A stretch of 64,000 bases of DNA, taken from contig CACWLK010000002.1 of NCBI GenBank assembly GCA_902761715.1, positions 47,629 through 111,628 on the forward strand, given 5' to 3'. The position numbers and the translations under genes are program-made. How positions within the stretch are numbered: the first letter of the stretch is position 1; each line of letters opens with the position of its first letter. This document shows, one piece after another, positions 25,885-34,042 of the stretch. The DNA comes from an uncultured Rhodospirillales bacterium. GTDB taxonomy: Bacteria > Pseudomonadota > Alphaproteobacteria > RF32 > CAG-239. Below the pieces are notes generated by a model. That model was not told the origin of the DNA. It saw nothing but the letters and a program-made list of their open reading frames with translations, and did no database searches.

Positions 25885-25926
25885 ATAATCCTGAGACAGC
25901 ATTATGCTTTCTCAGGATTATCTGTT
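25885..25926 (+). terminator. Intrinsic terminator after the lysozyme gene
   Basis: Twelve-base-pair stem ATAATCCTGAGA/TCTCAGGATTAT followed by a short T-rich tail; it lies just before the tRNA-Arg on the other strand. Confidence 0.7.
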
Positions 25927-25932
25927 TTAAAC

Positions 25933-26009
25933 TGGCGCGCTCCGGGCGATTCGAACGCCCGACCCACAGCTTAGAAGGCTGTTGCTCTATCCAGCTGAGC
26001 TAGGAGCGC
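25933..26009 (-). tRNA. tRNA-Arg (anticodon TCT)
   Basis: Read on the minus strand: acceptor GCGCTCC/GGAGCGC, D-arm GCTC/GAGC, anticodon stem ACAGC/GCTGT with loop CTTCTAA (anticodon TCT), T-arm GGGCG-TTCGAAT-CGCCC, discriminator G and encoded CCA. All stems pair fully. Confidence 0.97.
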
Positions 26010-26152
26010 ATTTGAACTTCGGCTTCTTAATTTGCACATTTTTTTGTTGCTGTCAATATTTTTATTGAAAAAAACAGCTTATTCACTCGGTTTATTTTGC
26101 ACTTGAATTATAGTTCAAACATAGTATGTTATCACCAACAAGGAGAACAACT

Positions 26153-27085
26153 ATGGCACAATATCAATCAAAAGTAATAATCATCGGTTCTGGTCCGGCG
26201 GGATACACAGCCGGCATTTATGCGGCGAGGGCAGGTTTTTCGCCGATTTTGGTTTCCGGCTTTCAAAAAGGCGGACAATTAACCATCACCACCGATGTTG
26301 AAAACTTCCCCGGTTTTCCCGAGCCGATTGCCGGTCCGGAACTCATGGATCGCATGTTGCAACAAGCAATCAAGCTTGGCGTTAAAGTGATAGAAGACCA
26401 TATTACTGAAGTTGATTTCAGCCACCGTCCGTTTACGCTTATTTCTGAGCAAAATTCTTATCAGGCTGACAGCGTAATCATTGCCACCGGTGCTTCTGCT
26501 CGTTGGTTAGGACTTGAAAACGAGACCAAATTCCGTGGGTTTGGCGTTTCCGGCTGTGCCACTTGTGATGGCTTTTTCTATCGCAACCGTCATGTCGCCG
26601 TCGTCGGCGGGGGCAATACCGCTGCTGAAGAAGCCTTATATTTGGCTAATATTGCCGCTTCCGTAACCTTAATTCACCGCCGTGATGCTTTGCGTGCCGA
26701 CAAAATCATGCAAGATCGTTTGTTTAAGCACCCGAAGATTAATATTGAGTGGGATAGTGTCGTAACTGATGTCAAAGGCACTGACACACCTAAATCAATG
26801 ACCGGCGTCGTTATCAAAAATCTTAAAACCGATAAAACCAAAGAATTAGCGGTAGATGGTTTGTTTATTGCTATCGGACACAAACCCAACACCGAGATAT
26901 TTAAGCAATATCTCAAATTGGACAACGAGGGTTATATTGTTACCGAACCCGGTTGCTCCAAAACCAGTGTTGAGGGTGTATTTGCCGCCGGAGATGTCAA
27001 AGATAGTCAGTACCGTCAAGCAATAACTGCTGCCGGCTCAGGCTGTCAGGCATTTTTAGACGCCGAACGCTTTTTACGCCAGTAA
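26153..27085 (+). CDS. trxB: Thioredoxin-disulfide reductase
   Basis: FAD/NADPH enzyme reducing thioredoxin. The 310-residue protein has the FAD motif IIGSGPAGYTAGIYAARAG, the redox-active CATC in GCATCDGFFYR, the NADPH motif VVGGGNTAAEEALYL, and the C-terminal FAD site GVFAAGDVKDSQYRQ. ATG at 26153 has AAGGAG 7 bases upstream; an in-frame ATG at 26126 adds nine unrelated residues. Monocistronic. Confidence 0.96.
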   Translation: MAQYQSKVIIIGSGPAGYTAGIYAARAGFSPILVSGFQKGGQLTITTDVENFPGFPEPIAGPELMDRMLQQAIKLGVKVIEDHITEVDFSHRPFTLISEQNSYQADSVIIATGASARWLGLENETKFRGFGVSGCATCDGFFYRNRHVAVVGGGNTAAEEALYLANIAASVTLIHRRDALRADKIMQDRLFKHPKINIEWDSVVTDVKGTDTPKSMTGVVIKNLKTDKTKELAVDGLFIAIGHKPNTEIFKQYLKLDNEGYIVTEPGCSKTSVEGVFAAGDVKDSQYRQAITAAGSGCQAFLDAERFLRQ

Positions 27086-27105
27086 CATCCTAAAAAACAA
27101 AACAG

Positions 27106-27141
27106 TCATCCCTCGTTTTCGCTAGAAAACGTCCGGGGATC
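27106..27141. repeat. REP-like hairpin
   Basis: GTCATCCC...GGGGATC frame around a perfect inner stem GTTTTC/GAAAAC with loop GCTA. It resembles the extragenic palindromes common in Alphaproteobacteria. Located between trxB and the convergent DUF4402 gene, with no T run, so not a canonical terminator. Confidence 0.45.
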
Positions 27142-28109
27142 TACAAATTTTTAAAGAATATTGAAGCTAACCAAAAGACTTGCGCTTTTGGAGCGTTAGT
27201 TATTAACTGTAATGGTATATGTAGCGTTATATTCCCCACTGCTTGACCTTGTGGCACATGCAATGTTGCCCCAACATTTACCGTTGCCGGAGTAGAAGAA
27301 CTCACACTGCTACTGCTTGCAGAACATATAAATGAATCAATATAAAAATTATTTCCATTTCCCATTTGGACCGCACCGCTCGGACAGTCAACCGTAAAGG
27401 TCTGCGCTGTTGCTGAAGAATTTTCCACCCTAAAAGTTCCGTTACTGCTTTGGTTAGCGACACATACCGAAGCCGGAGAACACGTCCTTACGCCGTTAGT
27501 TCCGACCGAAACGGTAGAAGCCGTTGTTGATAATATATCCCCAAAGTCCAAATCATCCTGCGGAGTAATAGTTATGGTGGGTATGTCACCAACAATCACT
27601 TTTGCTGGTAAACTTATTGTTTCACCTGCACATGTAAAATCAACAGTCCCCTCGAAAACGCCAGAACAATTTGGTGGTAACGTTGCTACTCCACCGACAT
27701 TCCAATCTTTATAAGAGTTAGCGTTAATTTGGGTTCCTCCTTGAGCTGGTAACGATGGAGTTGTACGAAATGTCTTTACCTCAATACTACAAGTTTGACT
27801 ACAATTACTCACGCACGATAGCGTAGCAGTTGTTGGTGCTGTTACTTTGTTAACTTTAAATTTACTGGAAGAAGTATTATTATACCTCAATATTCCCTGA
27901 CAGTATCCTTCTGCGGTATCAATACTTGAAGGATACGACATACTTCCATTAGGAGAAATAGTAACTACGGCATTATTATTTTCATATTTTTTCTTTATAA
28001 TACCAAAATTTAACATTTGGGGAAATTCCCAACCAGCCATACATGGAAACGCCAAAAAAATTCCCAAAAGTAATGGAACAACAATGAAAAAAGTTTTCTT
28101 AAATGCCAT
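27141..28109 (-). CDS. DUF4402-type secreted surface protein, probable 3' frameshift
   Basis: Secreted protein with a signal peptide (MAFKKTFFIVVPLLLGIFLA..., cleavage after about residue 27) and two Ig-like DUF4402-type modules, recognised from LNFG/VTISPNG at the start and DLDFGDIL, GNGNNFYIDSFI and ATLHVPQGQAVG in the second. Family members normally end right after this with a strand such as GTYTVTV. Here the frame continues into unrelated residues to a stop at 27141, while the next frame reads EYNATYTITVNN and stops at 27196. One G is apparently missing in the C4 tract (plus strand) at 27234-27237. ATG at 28109 preferred over an in-frame ATG at 28169. Function unknown, possibly adhesin or pilin-like. 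Confidence 0.72.
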   Translation of the reverse strand: MAFKKTFFIVVPLLLGIFLAFPCMAGWEFPQMLNFGIIKKKYENNNAVVTISPNGSMSYPSSIDTAEGYCQGILRYNNTSSSKFKVNKVTAPTTATLSCVSNCSQTCSIEVKTFRTTPSLPAQGGTQINANSYKDWNVGGVATLPPNCSGVFEGTVDFTCAGETISLPAKVIVGDIPTITITPQDDLDFGDILSTTASTVSVGTNGVRTCSPASVCVANQSSNGTFRVENSSATAQTFTVDCPSGAVQMGNGNNFYIDSFICSASSSSVSSSTPATVNVGATLHVPQGQAVGNITLHIPLQLITNAPKAQVFWLASIFFKNL

Positions 28110-28205
28110 ATCGCCATACCAATACACAAACAATAAAAGTACTGTATTATAGTATACTATATATAGCAATCTAAAACAATATATTATGCACCCTTAAAAC
28201 ACATA

Positions 28206-28238
28206 TAAAAAACCGCCCTCATCGAGAGCGGTTCTTAA
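28206..28238 (-). terminator. greA terminator
   Basis: On the minus strand, stem AACCGCTCTC/GAGGGCGGTT with a small loop followed by six T, immediately after the greA stop. Confidence 0.8.
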
Positions 28239-28244
28239 AGGAAT

Positions 28245-28715
28245 TTAATACGAAATTTCTAAAATCTCGAAAGATTTTTTGCCTCCCGGCGCAAGATATT
28301 CGGCAACATCGCCGACTTCTTTGCCGATGAGAGCTTTTGCCAATGGTGAAGAAACCGAAATTTTATTCTTTTCAATATCGGCTTCATAATCGCCGACAAT
28401 TTGATATTTGCTTTCTTTATCGGTATCTTCATCGACCAGCAAAACTTTTGCACCAAAACGAATAACATCGCCTTTATTAAGTGAAGTATCAATAACCTGT
28501 GCACGGCTGACAACAGCCTCAAGCTCCTGAATACGTCCTTCAATAAAGCTCTGTTTTTCTTTGGCAGCATGATATTCGGCATTTTCCGACAAATCGCCAT
28601 GAGAACGAGCCTCGGCAATTGCCGCAATAATGTTCGGGCGCTCCACGCCTTTCAAATTCTTTAATTCTTGTTCCAAAGCGGCAAAGCCTTCTTTGGTCAA
28701 AGGATATTTATCCAT
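28245..28715 (-). CDS. greA: Transcription elongation factor GreA
   Basis: Stimulates cleavage of backtracked transcripts by RNA polymerase. The 156-residue protein has the N-terminal coiled coil (residues 1-75) with acidic tip [13 protein letters not shown] and the C-terminal FKBP-like domain ending in [13 protein letters not shown] at 28715 has GAGGTGA upstream; a longer in-frame ATG at 28826 adds 37 residues lacking homology to the family. Monocistronic. Confidence 0.96.
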   Translation of the reverse strand: MDKYPLTKEGFAALEQELKNLKGVERPNIIAAIAEARSHGDLSENAEYHAAKEKQSFIEGRIQELEAVVSRAQVIDTSLNKGDVIRFGAKVLLVDEDTDKESKYQIVGDYEADIEKNKISVSSPLAKALIGKEVGDVAEYLAPGGKKSFEILEISY

Positions 28716-28923
28716 TTCATCACCTCGTAAATTAAGCGAAAAAAATTTGACTGGAAAAGCAAAACTTTCCACAGTCATGTTCAACAAATTTGAGTCCCTT
28801 ATAAAACAAAATTCTTCTTTTGGCAAGCTAAATATTCTGTGTGTGAGTTGTTTTTTTACTTTTAATATGTAGCCATCATGATATAGTCAAAATGTTTATA
28901 AACACTAATTGGAGACTTTTAGA

Positions 28924-29379
28924 ATGAAAAAATTATACATCTTGTCAGCTGCATGCGCTGCTTTGTTGGCCACCAATCCGGTTGAAGCTCACGACAGCAC
29001 CGGTTGCGGTTTAGGTTCTATGGCTTGGCGTGGCCAAAGCGGCATTGCTCCGCAAGTTTTGGCTGTTACCACTAACGGCACTTTCGGCAACCAAACATTC
29101 GGTATCACATTTGGTACATCAGGCTGCGATCCTAACGGTCGTGTAAGCGGCGGTACCCAAAGAATGGTATTCAGCTTCCTTGAAAACAACATGGAACAAT
29201 ATGCTCTTGATGCAGCCAGAGGCGAGGGTGAAACTCTTGACACTTTGGCCGGTATCTTGAACGTTGACAAGGCTGAATTTGCTAAAAAATCTCAGCAGAA
29301 CTTTGCTGCCATCTTCCCTGACAGCAATGTTGATGCCATCTTTGTAACACAGCAAATCTTTGCTATGTTGAAGGCTTAA
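28924..29379 (+). CDS. DUF3015 family secreted protein
   Basis: The 151-residue protein has a signal peptide (MKKLYILSAACAALLATNPVEA) and a mature domain with GCGLGSMAW, TTNGTFGNQTFGITFGTSGC, two conserved Cys and a C-terminal helical segment, all typical of DUF3015. Function of the family is unknown; periplasmic or outer-membrane association is inferred. Codons are AT-biased like HU and rpsD, suggesting high expression. TGGAG lies upstream of an in-frame ATG at 28909; ATG at 28924 gives the proper signal peptide. It is followed by a terminator and then the DUF4105 gene. Confidence 0.88.
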   Translation: MKKLYILSAACAALLATNPVEAHDSTGCGLGSMAWRGQSGIAPQVLAVTTNGTFGNQTFGITFGTSGCDPNGRVSGGTQRMVFSFLENNMEQYALDAARGEGETLDTLAGILNVDKAEFAKKSQQNFAAIFPDSNVDAIFVTQQIFAMLKA

Positions 29380-29394
29380 TTTTTTAAGTAATAC

Positions 29395-29427
29395 AAAGGC
29401 TCTTGCCAATAACAAGAGCCTTTTTTG
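29395..29427 (+). terminator. Intrinsic terminator between DUF3015 and DUF4105 genes
   Basis: Perfect stem AAAGGCTCTTG/CAAGAGCCTTT with a short loop and T run, ending only 6 bases before the next ATG. Read-through would be needed for cotranscription. Confidence 0.85.
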
Positions 29428-29432
29428 TTTAT

Positions 29433-31253
29433 ATGTTGCGCCTGTTTATCATAGTTTTGTGTCTGCTTTTGCCGTCAATAACTTTGGCAGAAGATTCCGA
29501 GCTTGCTTATTCTCCCGAATGGCTCTCGCTTGTCCATTATCGCCCGCGTTGGTTTGGCGGCTACAAATCAAGCATAGACAGCGATAATTTCTTTTTGGCA
29601 CAAGACGGGCGTACCAATCCTAAATCAGAGCTTGATGCCACCCTAAAATTGTTTCAACAAGACACCGACAAGGACAAAATCTGTCTGTTTCCCGCTCGAT
29701 ATATATTTTTATTAAACAACAAGTTAATCAAACAAATTAAAGTAGATTGTAAAGACTATAACCAGTTCAAATCAGACCTCAATCCCTCCGGCGTAACCTT
29801 GCTGTTTACCGATGCTTATATGAACAATCCGTCCTCACTTTTCGGACATACTCTGCTACGCATTGACACCGCTCGCAAGGGTACTCAATTATTGGCTCAC
29901 GGCGCTAACTACGGCGCATATACCAATGGCGAAAACAGCGTATTGTTTGCGGTTTACGGTCTTACCGGCGGATATTACGGCGGCTGGACGGTTAAACCTT
30001 ATTATGACATCATCAATACCTACAATAACATTGAAAACCGTGATATTTGGGAGCTCAACCTCGACTTAACCCCGCAAGAAATTGAGATGTTTGTTGCTCA
30101 CCTCTGGGAGATGGGGCAAACTCAAACCCGCTACTATTTCTTTTCCAAAAACTGCTCTTATATGATTATGGAAGCCCTTGATGCCATCCGTCCGTCATTA
30201 CATTTGGCTGATAAATTTCCGGCTCAGACTATTCCGGTAGATACCATCAAAGCCGTTTTTCGCAGCCCGAATATGGTAAAATCTGTCAACTATCGTCCGT
30301 CACGACAGGCCAAAATTATTCATCGTGCTAAGCAGATGGACAAGCAACAAAAACGTGCTTTTATCAAAGCAATTCATAATCAAGATTACAGCTTAACCGA
30401 TGTTCCTGATGATGAAAAATCTGATGTCTTGGAAACCGCTTATCAATATGTGCAGTACCAATTTGTCAAAAAAGAATTTGACCTCAAAGAATATCGTCGT
30501 CGCAGTTTTATGGGGCTTATGGCTCGCAACAAATTGCAAAATCAAAAAGCTCAAATGACCGAAAACCCTAAAGGTCGCTCTCCGCTTAAATCTCACGAGG
30601 CTATGCGCACCACCTTTGGTTTTGGCAAATTACGAGGCGAGGCTTTTCAAGAAATCTCTTATCGTCCGGCTTATCATTCCTTAACCGATAATGACTATGG
30701 CTTGCTGACCGGAGCTGAAATCAACTTTTTAAACAGTCGTTGGCGTCATTATGACAAATCGCATAAAAACGTTTTGAGTGAATTTAATATTTTAGGCATA
30801 CGCTCACTTTCGCCGATAGACTATATGTTTACTCCGACATCTTTCAGCATCAACTGGGATATATGGCGTGCTTTTAACCCGACTGACCAAACGGAAGGCT
30901 ATGCCACCAGACTCCATGTTGACGGCGGTGCTACAGTCAAGCTTTTGCCGAATTTGTGGGGATATATAAACGGCGGGGTAGAGGGCGCATACGGCGGTTT
31001 TCTGCCTCACAATGCTTATGCCGGTATTTCCTTTGCCGGCGGAGCTTTTTTACATTTTCGCAATTTTAAACTATTGGCTGAAGCCAAACAAATGTTTGGC
31101 ACAACTTGGTTTGCCAACACCAAGACTTATAAATTTGAAGCCAACATTCCGCTTTCAACCAACTGGGGACTTTCAGGCGAATATAAATTTGAAGACAACA
31201 GCAAAGGTGTTGATTCTGAAGAATTTATGACTTCAATTCGCTTTTATTTCTAA
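29433..31253 (+). CDS. DUF4105 (Lnb N-terminal periplasmic domain) outer-membrane protein
   Basis: The 606-residue protein has a signal peptide (MLRLFIIVLCLLLPSITLAE), a DUF4105 catalytic-like domain (about residues 80-260) with SLFGHTLLRID (conserved His), HGANYGAY and FSKNCSYM (Cys), and a C-terminal region of amphipathic strands ending in Phe (SIRFYF), as in outer-membrane beta-barrels. The His/Cys pattern is like NlpC/P60-type or Lnb peptidases; activity is unproven. ATG at 29433 chosen because the upstream in-frame TTG lies inside the terminator. Adjacent to a DUF3015 gene. Confidence 0.85.
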   Translation: MLRLFIIVLCLLLPSITLAEDSELAYSPEWLSLVHYRPRWFGGYKSSIDSDNFFLAQDGRTNPKSELDATLKLFQQDTDKDKICLFPARYIFLLNNKLIKQIKVDCKDYNQFKSDLNPSGVTLLFTDAYMNNPSSLFGHTLLRIDTARKGTQLLAHGANYGAYTNGENSVLFAVYGLTGGYYGGWTVKPYYDIINTYNNIENRDIWELNLDLTPQEIEMFVAHLWEMGQTQTRYYFFSKNCSYMIMEALDAIRPSLHLADKFPAQTIPVDTIKAVFRSPNMVKSVNYRPSRQAKIIHRAKQMDKQQKRAFIKAIHNQDYSLTDVPDDEKSDVLETAYQYVQYQFVKKEFDLKEYRRRSFMGLMARNKLQNQKAQMTENPKGRSPLKSHEAMRTTFGFGKLRGEAFQEISYRPAYHSLTDNDYGLLTGAEINFLNSRWRHYDKSHKNVLSEFNILGIRSLSPIDYMFTPTSFSINWDIWRAFNPTDQTEGYATRLHVDGGATVKLLPNLWGYINGGVEGAYGGFLPHNAYAGISFAGGAFLHFRNFKLLAEAKQMFGTTWFANTKTYKFEANIPLSTNWGLSGEYKFEDNSKGVDSEEFMTSIRFYF

Positions 31254-31260
31254 AAAGCTC

Positions 31261-31288
31261 TTGCCTTTTATCAGATAAAATGTTATAC
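31261..31288 (+). promoter_or_regulatory. Possible promoter of the small ORF transcript
   Basis: TTGCCT and TTATAC separated by 16 bases, 43 bases before the small ORF at 31332. Together with the terminator at 31503 this outlines a short independent transcript of roughly 250 bases. Confidence 0.4.
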
Positions 31289-31331
31289 CGACCGCACAGT
31301 TCGTATTATTAACCTAAACTATTTTAAACCG

Positions 31332-31451
31332 ATGGGAGAAAAAAGACAAAAGTCTAATGACTGGATTGGAGATCATCCTTTCGAATCTTTGTGTATAGCA
31401 TGTGTAATCTTCTGCGTTTTTTGCGGCTTTGTCGCTTACATCAGCCTCTGA
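31332..31451 (+). CDS. Possible 39-residue single-span membrane protein
   Basis: A short frame starting MGEKRQKSNDW, with a charged N-terminus and a C-terminal hydrophobic helix (about residues 21-38) containing three Cys. No ribosome binding site is visible, so the coding status is uncertain. It lies in a 355-base gap between the DUF4105 gene and yqeY, flanked by a possible promoter and a strong terminator; the same transcript could instead be a small RNA. Confidence 0.4.
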   Translation: MGEKRQKSNDWIGDHPFESLCIACVIFCVFCGFVAYISL

Positions 31452-31502
31452 CAAAAAGCCGATTACCTGCCTTGGTCCCGAAACGATGACTGTCTGAAAT
31501 TG

Positions 31503-31541
31503 AAAAGCGCCTTTTTCCGGTTTGGAAAAAAGCGCTTTTTT
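31503..31541 (+). terminator. Strong intrinsic terminator
   Basis: Long stem AAAAGCGC-TTTTTCC/GGAAAAA-GCGCTTTT with small bulge, then a T-rich tail. Terminates the short transcript upstream of yqeY. Confidence 0.85.
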
Positions 31542-31608
31542 CTTTTTTATTGCATTTTGTAATATGCGGGTATATTTTTAACGTCAGATAAAAACAAGGA
31601 GAAATTTG

Positions 31609-32064
31609 ATGTTAAGAGACGATATTCAAAATGCAATCAAAGATTCAATGAAAAACCACGATTCTGACAGACTTAGCACCGCCCGCATGATTTTAGCCGG
31701 CATAAAAGAAAAAGACGTCGATGCTCGTGGCAAAGGCAAAGAATGTGCCGCTGAAGCAGATTTGATGTCTATGATGCAAACCATGATTAAGCAACGTCAG
31801 GAATCAGCCAAAATGTATCGTGACGGCAACCGTCCGGAATTGGCTGAAAAAGAAGAAAAAGAAATTACAATTATCAATTCATTTTTGCCCAAACAAATGA
31901 ATGATGCTGAAGTTGATGCTGCTATTACCTCAATCATTAAAGAACTCAATGCCTCTTCAATGAAAGACATGGGAGCAGTTATGGGCAAACTCCGTGAAAA
32001 ATACGCCGGACAGATGGATTTTGGTTCTGCCAGCGGAAAAATTAAAGCTGCCTTGAGCAAATAA
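31609..32064 (+). CDS. yqeY: GatB/YqeY domain protein
   Basis: The 151-residue helical YqeY protein, related to the tRNA-binding tail of GatB; role may be tRNA-dependent amidotransfer or unknown. Signatures: GIKEKDVDARGKGKE, MIKQRQESAKMYRDGNR, and the C-terminal MGAVMGKLREKYAGQMDFG. ATG at 31609 has AAGGAG 8 bases upstream. Four bases before dnaG, forming the yqeY-dnaG-rpoD set known from many Proteobacteria. Confidence 0.93.
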   Translation: MLRDDIQNAIKDSMKNHDSDRLSTARMILAGIKEKDVDARGKGKECAAEADLMSMMQTMIKQRQESAKMYRDGNRPELAEKEEKEITIINSFLPKQMNDAEVDAAITSIIKELNASSMKDMGAVMGKLREKYAGQMDFGSASGKIKAALSK

Positions 32065-32068
32065 ACCG

Positions 32069-33868
32069 ATGGAAAACACAGACTTTCATAGATTTCTTGA
32101 CGAAATTCGTGCCAAAGTTCCGATTGCCGATGTGGTCGGAGCCAGAGTAAAACTCGTGCGCAAAGGTCGGGAATATACCGGTCTGTGTCCTTTCCATAAC
32201 GAAAAAACGCCATCTTTTACTGTCAACGAAGCCAAAGGTTTTTACCATTGCTTTGGTTGCGGTGCGCATGGCGATGTCATCAAGTTTGAGATGGAAGCCG
32301 GCGGACTTCCGTTTATGGATGCTGTTACCAAACTAGCCAACAAAGCCGGCTTAAAAGTTCCGCAGTTTACTCGCGAAAACGAAGAAGAAGCTAAACACCG
32401 CAGTTCTTGGTACGAAATTATGGACCTTGCTGCCGGTTACTTTGAAAAAAATCTCTTGTTGCCGAGCGGGCATGAGGCTTTTGAATATCTCGACCGCCGC
32501 GGCTTTGACGACACCATCATCAAAAAGTTTCGTCTCGGCTATGCACCTGACAACAACGGCTTGCACGCCTATCTGCTCTCCAAAAATGTTTCGGAAAGTG
32601 ATATGATAGAGCTTGGACTTGCGGTGTTATCCGAGAAAAATTCCAAAGTTTACGACTTTTTCCGCAACCGTGTGATTATCCCGATTATGGATAAGCGCAG
32701 CCGGATTATCGGTTTTGGCGGTCGAGTTATGGGCAATGAACAGCCCAAATATCTCAATTCACCCGAAACTCCGATTTTTAACAAACGCAAAGTACTGTAT
32801 AATTTGAATTATGCCCGTGATAAAGCCTACGAAAACAAACGTATCATTGTTTGTGAGGGATATATGGATGTGATTGCACAGTCCAAATACGGCTTTGAAT
32901 ATGCCGTTGCCCCGTTAGGTACCGCTTTGACTGAAGACCAAATTCAAGAAGCATGGAAAATCTGCCCCGAACCGACACTTTGCTTTGACGGCGATAGTGC
33001 AGGAATTCGTGCTGCTGTTCGCTCTGTTGATAGAGTTTTACCGATCCTCAAACCCGGATACTCTCTCAAATATGTCTTTTTACCCGACAAAATGGACCCT
33101 GACGAGTTCTTAAAAGCCAAAGGAGCGGAAGAATACGAAAAAGCAATCACTAACACCACCCCGCTGGCTGATTTATTGTGGCGCAAAAATTTACAGGCAC
33201 AACCGACCGATACCCCTGAACAAAAAGCTATGTTTGAAAAAAACATTTATGAAGAAATCAGCAAAATCACTGATGAAAAGGTTAGGGGATATTATCTGCA
33301 GGATATGCGTACCCGTATCTATAACGAAATCCGCCGTCCCCAATCTGTATCTGCCGTGCCGATCAAAAACTCGAATCCTCGCCACAGAATTGTCCGTGAA
33401 ACACCCAAAGTCAAGCGATCGTTGGATGAAAATGTTGCCCGTTTTGTTTTATCAGCTCTGATTTACAACCCCGAACTTATTGCTGAGTTTGAGGAACAAC
33501 TCGGAATGTTCGAAATTCCCAGTGCGGAACTCAACATGCTGTGGGAAAAAATGACCGATATCAGCCATGAGCACGAGGAATTGACCTCTGAGACCATGAT
33601 AGACGAGCTGACTTCGTCCGACTTTGGCAAAATTGTTTCATCGTTATGGGAAATCAAAATGCTGAAACAGCAGAATCTTTTTGTAACCAAAGTCCGCGAT
33701 GAAATACGCAACAAAATTCTTGAAATGCAACTCGGACAAATAGAAAAAGACATAAAAGAGTGTCTACGTACCATGGAAACCTCCGAGTCGTTCTCGGATG
33801 ATATTTATGAACGCTACGAAATGCTCAAAAAAGATCGTCAGGCTTTGCTCGATGAAAAAAATATTTAA
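32069..33868 (+). CDS. dnaG: DNA primase DnaG
   Basis: Synthesises RNA primers at the replication fork. The 599-residue protein has the N-terminal zinc finger (CPFHNEKTPSF...CFGCGAHGD, Cys-His-Cys-Cys), the primase core with EGYMDVIAQ (Toprim Glu) and CFDGDSAG (Asp-x-Asp), and a C-terminal DnaB-binding helical domain. Lies between yqeY and rpoD; a gap of 174 bases separates it from rpoD. Confidence 0.96.
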   Translation: MENTDFHRFLDEIRAKVPIADVVGARVKLVRKGREYTGLCPFHNEKTPSFTVNEAKGFYHCFGCGAHGDVIKFEMEAGGLPFMDAVTKLANKAGLKVPQFTRENEEEAKHRSSWYEIMDLAAGYFEKNLLLPSGHEAFEYLDRRGFDDTIIKKFRLGYAPDNNGLHAYLLSKNVSESDMIELGLAVLSEKNSKVYDFFRNRVIIPIMDKRSRIIGFGGRVMGNEQPKYLNSPETPIFNKRKVLYNLNYARDKAYENKRIIVCEGYMDVIAQSKYGFEYAVAPLGTALTEDQIQEAWKICPEPTLCFDGDSAGIRAAVRSVDRVLPILKPGYSLKYVFLPDKMDPDEFLKAKGAEEYEKAITNTTPLADLLWRKNLQAQPTDTPEQKAMFEKNIYEEISKITDEKVRGYYLQDMRTRIYNEIRRPQSVSAVPIKNSNPRHRIVRETPKVKRSLDENVARFVLSALIYNPELIAEFEEQLGMFEIPSAELNMLWEKMTDISHEHEELTSETMIDELTSSDFGKIVSSLWEIKMLKQQNLFVTKVRDEIRNKILEMQLGQIEKDIKECLRTMETSESFSDDIYERYEMLKKDRQALLDEKNI

Positions 33869-34042
33869 TACCCGAAGACTTTAAAAATCGAGGTTTCGAG
33901 CATATTTATGTTACAGTAGTATGAAAATATCGCTTAAAGTATAAACGTTTTATTGACAAATAAACAAAAAATCATTAAAAGAATAGCCGCTAGCAAATTT
34001 TTATCCTCGCAATGAGGACTAAAGTCGATTTTAGGAAAAATA

